DNA from: DASRHT01 sp035293765
Lineage (GTDB): Bacteria > Chloroflexota > Ktedonobacteria > Ktedonobacterales > Ktedonobacteraceae
Direction of reading: 5' to 3'
DNA: 64,000 bases
Assembly (NCBI GenBank): GCA_035293765.1
Contig: DATGMF010000058.1
Location: forward strand, 1-64,000
Position numbers and translations under genes: made by a program. This document shows, one piece after another, positions 61,030-64,000 of this stretch. The notes beneath the pieces are model-generated. The model worked only from the letters and a program-made list of their open reading frames with translations. It made no database searches and had not been told where the DNA came from. Each line of letters starts with the position of its first letter. The first letter of the stretch is position 1.

Positions 61030-62106
61030 ATGACCGATATCAGCATGCCTCCTGTCTTCGATGGACATAATGACACCCTGCTCCACCTGTATTTCCCCGA
61101 GCGCGGAAACGGAAGAAGTTTCTTTATCGAGAGCGAGAAGGGACATCTCGACCTGCCGCGCGCGCGCAAAGGCGGCTTCGGCGGCGGCTTCTTCGCGATA
61201 TTTCCACCCGCTCCGACACAAGAGCGGACGATGAAGGATAGCATTGAAATTACCAGCACCGGCTACAGGGTGCGGGAGTTTCCCGCGCTTGATCCCGCCT
61301 ACGCCCAGCGCATCACCATTGCCGTCGCGGCCAGTCTGTTCCGGCTGGAAGTTGAGTCACAGGGACAGTTCAAGGTTGTGCGCACCGCCGATGAACTGGC
61401 GCATTGTCTGCAAGAAGGCATCCTTGCCGCCATTCTGCATTTTGAGGGCGCGGAGGCCATTGACACTGGGCTTGACGCGCTTGAGGTATTCTATCAGGCA
61501 GGATTGCGTTCGCTCGGCATCGTCTGGAGCCGCCCCAACGCCTTCGGCTATGGCGTCCCCTTCAGATTTCCCCATGCGCCCGATACCGGCCCCGGCTTGA
61601 CGGAGGCGGGGAAGGAGTTAGTGCGCGCCTGCAACCGGCTGGGCATTATGCTCGATCTTTCCCATTTAAATGAGCAGGGCTTCTGGGACGTGGCTCGCCT
61701 CTCCGATGCGCCCCTGGTAGCTACCCATACATGCGTTCACGCAATTTGCCCCTCGACGCGTAACCTGACCGATAAGCAGCTAGATGCAATCAAGGAATCA
61801 GAAGGCATGGTCGGGCTTAATTTCGAAGTGTCGAATCTGCGAGAAGATGGTCACAAGGATGCCAATACGCCGCTTGACGTGATGGTACGCCATATCGATT
61901 ATCTGGTCGAGCGCGTTGGCATCGATGGCGTGGGCTTTGGCTCCGATTTTGACGGCGGCATCACACCCTGTCAGGAAATTCATGATGTGACCGGATTGCC
62001 AAAACTGCTGGCTGCTTTACAGGCACATGGTTACGACGATGTGGCGCTACGCAAACTCGCTCACGAGAACTGGCTGCGCGTTTTGCGTCAAACATGGAAA
62101 TCATGA
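61030..62106 (+). CDS. Membrane-dipeptidase-type peptidase (M19)
   Basis: Zinc dipeptidase of the renal dipeptidase family. FDGHNDTLLHLYF (residues 9-21) gives the first His-x-Asp metal pair; HFEGAEAIDTG the bridging Glu; DLSHLNEQGFWDV and ATHTCVHAICPSTRNLTD the further metal-binding histidines; GFGSDFDGG the final Asp. All metal ligands are present. 358 residues, normal. The ATG has gaggaaga upstream. Confidence 0.9.
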   Translation: MTDISMPPVFDGHNDTLLHLYFPERGNGRSFFIESEKGHLDLPRARKGGFGGGFFAIFPPAPTQERTMKDSIEITSTGYRVREFPALDPAYAQRITIAVAASLFRLEVESQGQFKVVRTADELAHCLQEGILAAILHFEGAEAIDTGLDALEVFYQAGLRSLGIVWSRPNAFGYGVPFRFPHAPDTGPGLTEAGKELVRACNRLGIMLDLSHLNEQGFWDVARLSDAPLVATHTCVHAICPSTRNLTDKQLDAIKESEGMVGLNFEVSNLREDGHKDANTPLDVMVRHIDYLVERVGIDGVGFGSDFDGGITPCQEIHDVTGLPKLLAALQAHGYDDVALRKLAHENWLRVLRQTWKS

Positions 62107-62249
62107 TTGCTGTGGCGACGGCATTGATGACGTTCCCGTTTACTGCCGGCCCCACGCTGAAGCGGACGCGATGAATCGCGTCGCCATAGCAACTCGTCGC
62201 CATGAAGGGATTACCAATGGAATTGGTTAATCTGCATAAACATCGTTGA
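62107..62249. other. Gap between the dipeptidase and the response regulator
   Basis: Convergent intergenic stretch of about 140 bases; I see no gene or clear terminator. Confidence 0.4.
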
Positions 62250-62909
62250 TCACGAGTCGTTCCGGTTGACCAGCCCCTGTCGCCAGGCGAAGACAGCCGC
62301 CTGGGTGCGGTCCAGCATGTGCAATTTGCCTAGAATATTGCTAACGTGCCCCTTGACCGTCTTCTCGCTGATGATAAGCTTATCGGCAATTTCGGCATTG
62401 GAGAGTCCATCGGCGATGAGGCGCAGCACCTCTAATTCGCGGTCGCTTAGATCGGTGAAAAGGTTCGGCGTGTCTCGCCTGGCGCCACGCACCTCCTGCA
62501 CAACGCGAGCCGCAACACGCGGATGCAGCACCGACTCACCCCGCGCCGCCTTGCGCACCGTGTCGGCCAGTTCATCAGGGCCAATATCTTTTAACACGTA
62601 AGAGAGCGCGCCTGCCCGTAAAGCCGGAAAAATATACTCATCTTCGTGATAGGAGGTCAGTACAATGATCTGAGAGTGCGGGCTGACCTGCTTCACCTTG
62701 CGCGTGGCCTCAACTCCGCCTATACCAGGCATCACGAGGTCCATCAACACTACATCAGGAGCGAGTTCCTCCGCCATACGCACAGCCTCTTCACCAGAAT
62801 TTGCCTCGCCAAGCACCGTCAGATCCGGTTGCAACTCTAAAAAGGCTCGCGTCCCCTGTCGCACCAGCGCATGATCATCGGTGATCAAAAGAGAAATTTT
62901 ATCCGTCAT
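62250..62909 (-). CDS. NarL/LuxR-type response regulator
   Basis: Receiver domain with phospho-acceptor Asp57 (DVVLMDLVMPG) and acidic pair ITDDHAL, followed by a LuxR helix-turn-helix (LSDRELEVLRLIADGLSNAE and SEKTVKGHVSNILGKL). 219 residues. ATG 62909 is chosen because aagga lies nine bases before; ATG 62915 is too close. It forms a two-component pair with the histidine kinase gene immediately upstream on the same strand. Confidence 0.92.
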   Translation of the reverse strand: MTDKISLLITDDHALVRQGTRAFLELQPDLTVLGEANSGEEAVRMAEELAPDVVLMDLVMPGIGGVEATRKVKQVSPHSQIIVLTSYHEDEYIFPALRAGALSYVLKDIGPDELADTVRKAARGESVLHPRVAARVVQEVRGARRDTPNLFTDLSDRELEVLRLIADGLSNAEIADKLIISEKTVKGHVSNILGKLHMLDRTQAAVFAWRQGLVNRNDS

Positions 62910-62940
62910 ATCCATCTATCCTTATAAACTCTGCCGACTC

Positions 62941-64000
62941 TTATGTCACTTCGCTACGTGACACAGCCATAGGGCTGCTCGTATCAACGCCCAGACGTTT
63001 ACAGCACGCAATGATCCGCGTTCCCTTGCCGGGAGTACTTTCTATCTGCACCTCTCCGCCCAGGACCTTCAAGCGTTCCTGCATCGAAAAAAGGCCAACG
63101 CCCATGCGGTACTCTGGCCTGGTTGCATCAAACCCCTGGCCGTTATCGCTGATAGAGAGCGTCACGGTATCCTCTCCGGTAGGGGCTGCTCCCACGATGA
63201 ATCGGGGAGCTACAAGCGCCTGCCCTTCCTTGCCCTCGGCGGTCGTTAAGACAATCTGCACAAGGGTGGCGTTGCTATGGCGGGCCACATTCGCCAGGGC
63301 CTCCTGTGTCACGCGGTACAACGCCTCCTCCACCGCAAGCGATAATGGCTGTATATGCTCTATGCGCACATTGGCGACGATGTCGGTTTGCCCGGCCCAC
63401 TGGGTCGCCAGCTCACGCAATGCAGCATCAAGCCCTTTGCCTTCCAGCGCGACGGGACGCAGTTCACGGATGAGCGAGGTCAGTTCCTGTTGCGCCTGCC
63501 GCACCAGCTTCTCCGCCTCATTTAAACGCGCCTCAGCCGCGTTGGCATCGCGTTTCAGCAATACCTTCGTTGCCCCCAGTTGCATCCCAATGGCGAAAAC
63601 CTGCTGCTTGACGCTATCGTGCAGGTCACGGGCCAGGCGGTTCCGCTCTTCTAATGAGGCCAGTTTCTGGCGCGTCTGGAGCAGATTCTGCAATTGTTCG
63701 GCCATACGATTAAGCTGGCGCATCGTCTGCCCCAGCTCGTCCTCCGAATCATCGTGGGTGGGCATTGAGAAATTGCCCCGGCTCCATCGGTCCGCCGCCG
63801 TCGATAGCTCTTTCAGACGACGCGTCAGTCCGCGCGCGATCAAGTAACCGGAGATAATGCCGGTAATAGCGGCAATCGTGGTGACAACGATGGCGCTGGC
63901 TAAAACCAGACTGAAGAAGCCTGAAATAAATTGCGCCAGGTTGGGCTGGATAAATTTCAGCACCAGCGCCCCCTGGATATTTCCCTGCTCCCCGACAATC
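62941..64000 (-). CDS. NarX-type sensor histidine kinase (5' end cut by the window)
   Basis: Visible part: a membrane helix (about 20-45 of the visible reading), a HAMP domain (LIARGLTRRLKELSTAADRW), a dimerisation/phosphoacceptor region with the HisKA_3 motif ERNRLARDLHDSVKQQVFAI (His in the middle) and an ATPase domain with SISDNGQGFDATRPEYRMGV. The reading frame stays open to the window edge (GNIQGALVLKF), so an N-terminal extracellular sensor domain and first membrane segment lie outside. It precedes the response regulator with about 30 bases between. The input signal is unknown. Confidence 0.9.
   Translation of the reverse strand, partial: IVGEQGNIQGALVLKFIQPNLAQFISGFFSLVLASAIVVTTIAAITGIISGYLIARGLTRRLKELSTAADRWSRGNFSMPTHDDSEDELGQTMRQLNRMAEQLQNLLQTRQKLASLEERNRLARDLHDSVKQQVFAIGMQLGATKVLLKRDANAAEARLNEAEKLVRQAQQELTSLIRELRPVALEGKGLDAALRELATQWAGQTDIVANVRIEHIQPLSLAVEEALYRVTQEALANVARHSNATLVQIVLTTAEGKEGQALVAPRFIVGAAPTGEDTVTLSISDNGQGFDATRPEYRMGVGLFSMQERLKVLGGEVQIESTPGKGTRIIACCKRLGVDTSSPMAVSRSEVT

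Overview
The window looks like chromosomal DNA of a Ktedonobacteria-type member of the Chloroflexota. The pointers are the mix of Firmicutes-like and Actinobacteria-like housekeeping gene order, the DUF3662/FHA plus SEDS module, XRE-TPR and BTAD-TPR regulators, an Rpn-type nuclease and a complete IscB/omega-RNA element. This placement is inference from gene content; no rRNA or other taxonomic marker is present. No tRNA, rRNA or CRISPR array was seen.

Layout. 1-1518: an IS4-family insertion sequence with perfect 21-bp terminal inverted repeats. 1600-10800: the translation/RNA cluster nusA-ylxR-infB-rbfA-nrnA-truB-ribF, interrupted by a convergent Rpn-like nuclease gene and by a long structured leader in front of infB. 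10826-16022: two FHA proteins, a SEDS (FtsW/RodA) protein and two accessory proteins, probably a cell-envelope module. 16034-19400: a LapA-like membrane protein and mutS. 19502-30082: a nearly complete pentose-phosphate cluster, tkt-tal-pgi-gnd-zwf-opcA-pgl-rpe, with a 37-bp tandem repeat array near its end. 30223-33999: a small autoregulated-looking TetR operon, a P1 peptidase, a tail-anchored small protein and a CoA-type Nudix hydrolase. 34100-43290: rpsA, then clpC-radA-PIN/TRAM-ispD-ispF, the order known from Firmicutes but without ctsR/mcsAB and disA. 43427-54154: accessory regulators and metabolic genes (XRE-TPR, FAD oxidoreductase, pterin dehydratase, TatA, purine nucleoside phosphorylase, Xer-type recombinase, BTAD-TPR regulator and several proteins I do not recognise). 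54284-55944: an IscB element with omega RNA, predicted guide and a flanking ATAAA motif. 55999-64000: ispE, a 53-residue zinc ribbon protein, two family-9 glycosyltransferases, an unrecognised protein, an M19 dipeptidase and a NarL/NarX-type two-component pair cut by the window edge.

Functionally, three of the MEP isoprenoid genes (ispD, ispF, ispE) lie in the window. The sugar cluster covers the oxidative and non-oxidative pentose-phosphate branches except ribose-5-phosphate isomerase. The early cluster covers transcription elongation/antitermination, initiation factor 2, 30S maturation, RNA turnover and tRNA modification.

The most novel signals are non-coding. The infB leader has its own promoter and a terminator whose 5' arm can pair instead with an upstream segment, as in a riboswitch-like or attenuator switch. 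Others are a terminator-like hairpin just after the nusA promoter, two similar promoters in front of clpC, a TetR gene whose only well-placed start is AUA/AUC, and the self-consistent guide/TAM layout of the IscB element.
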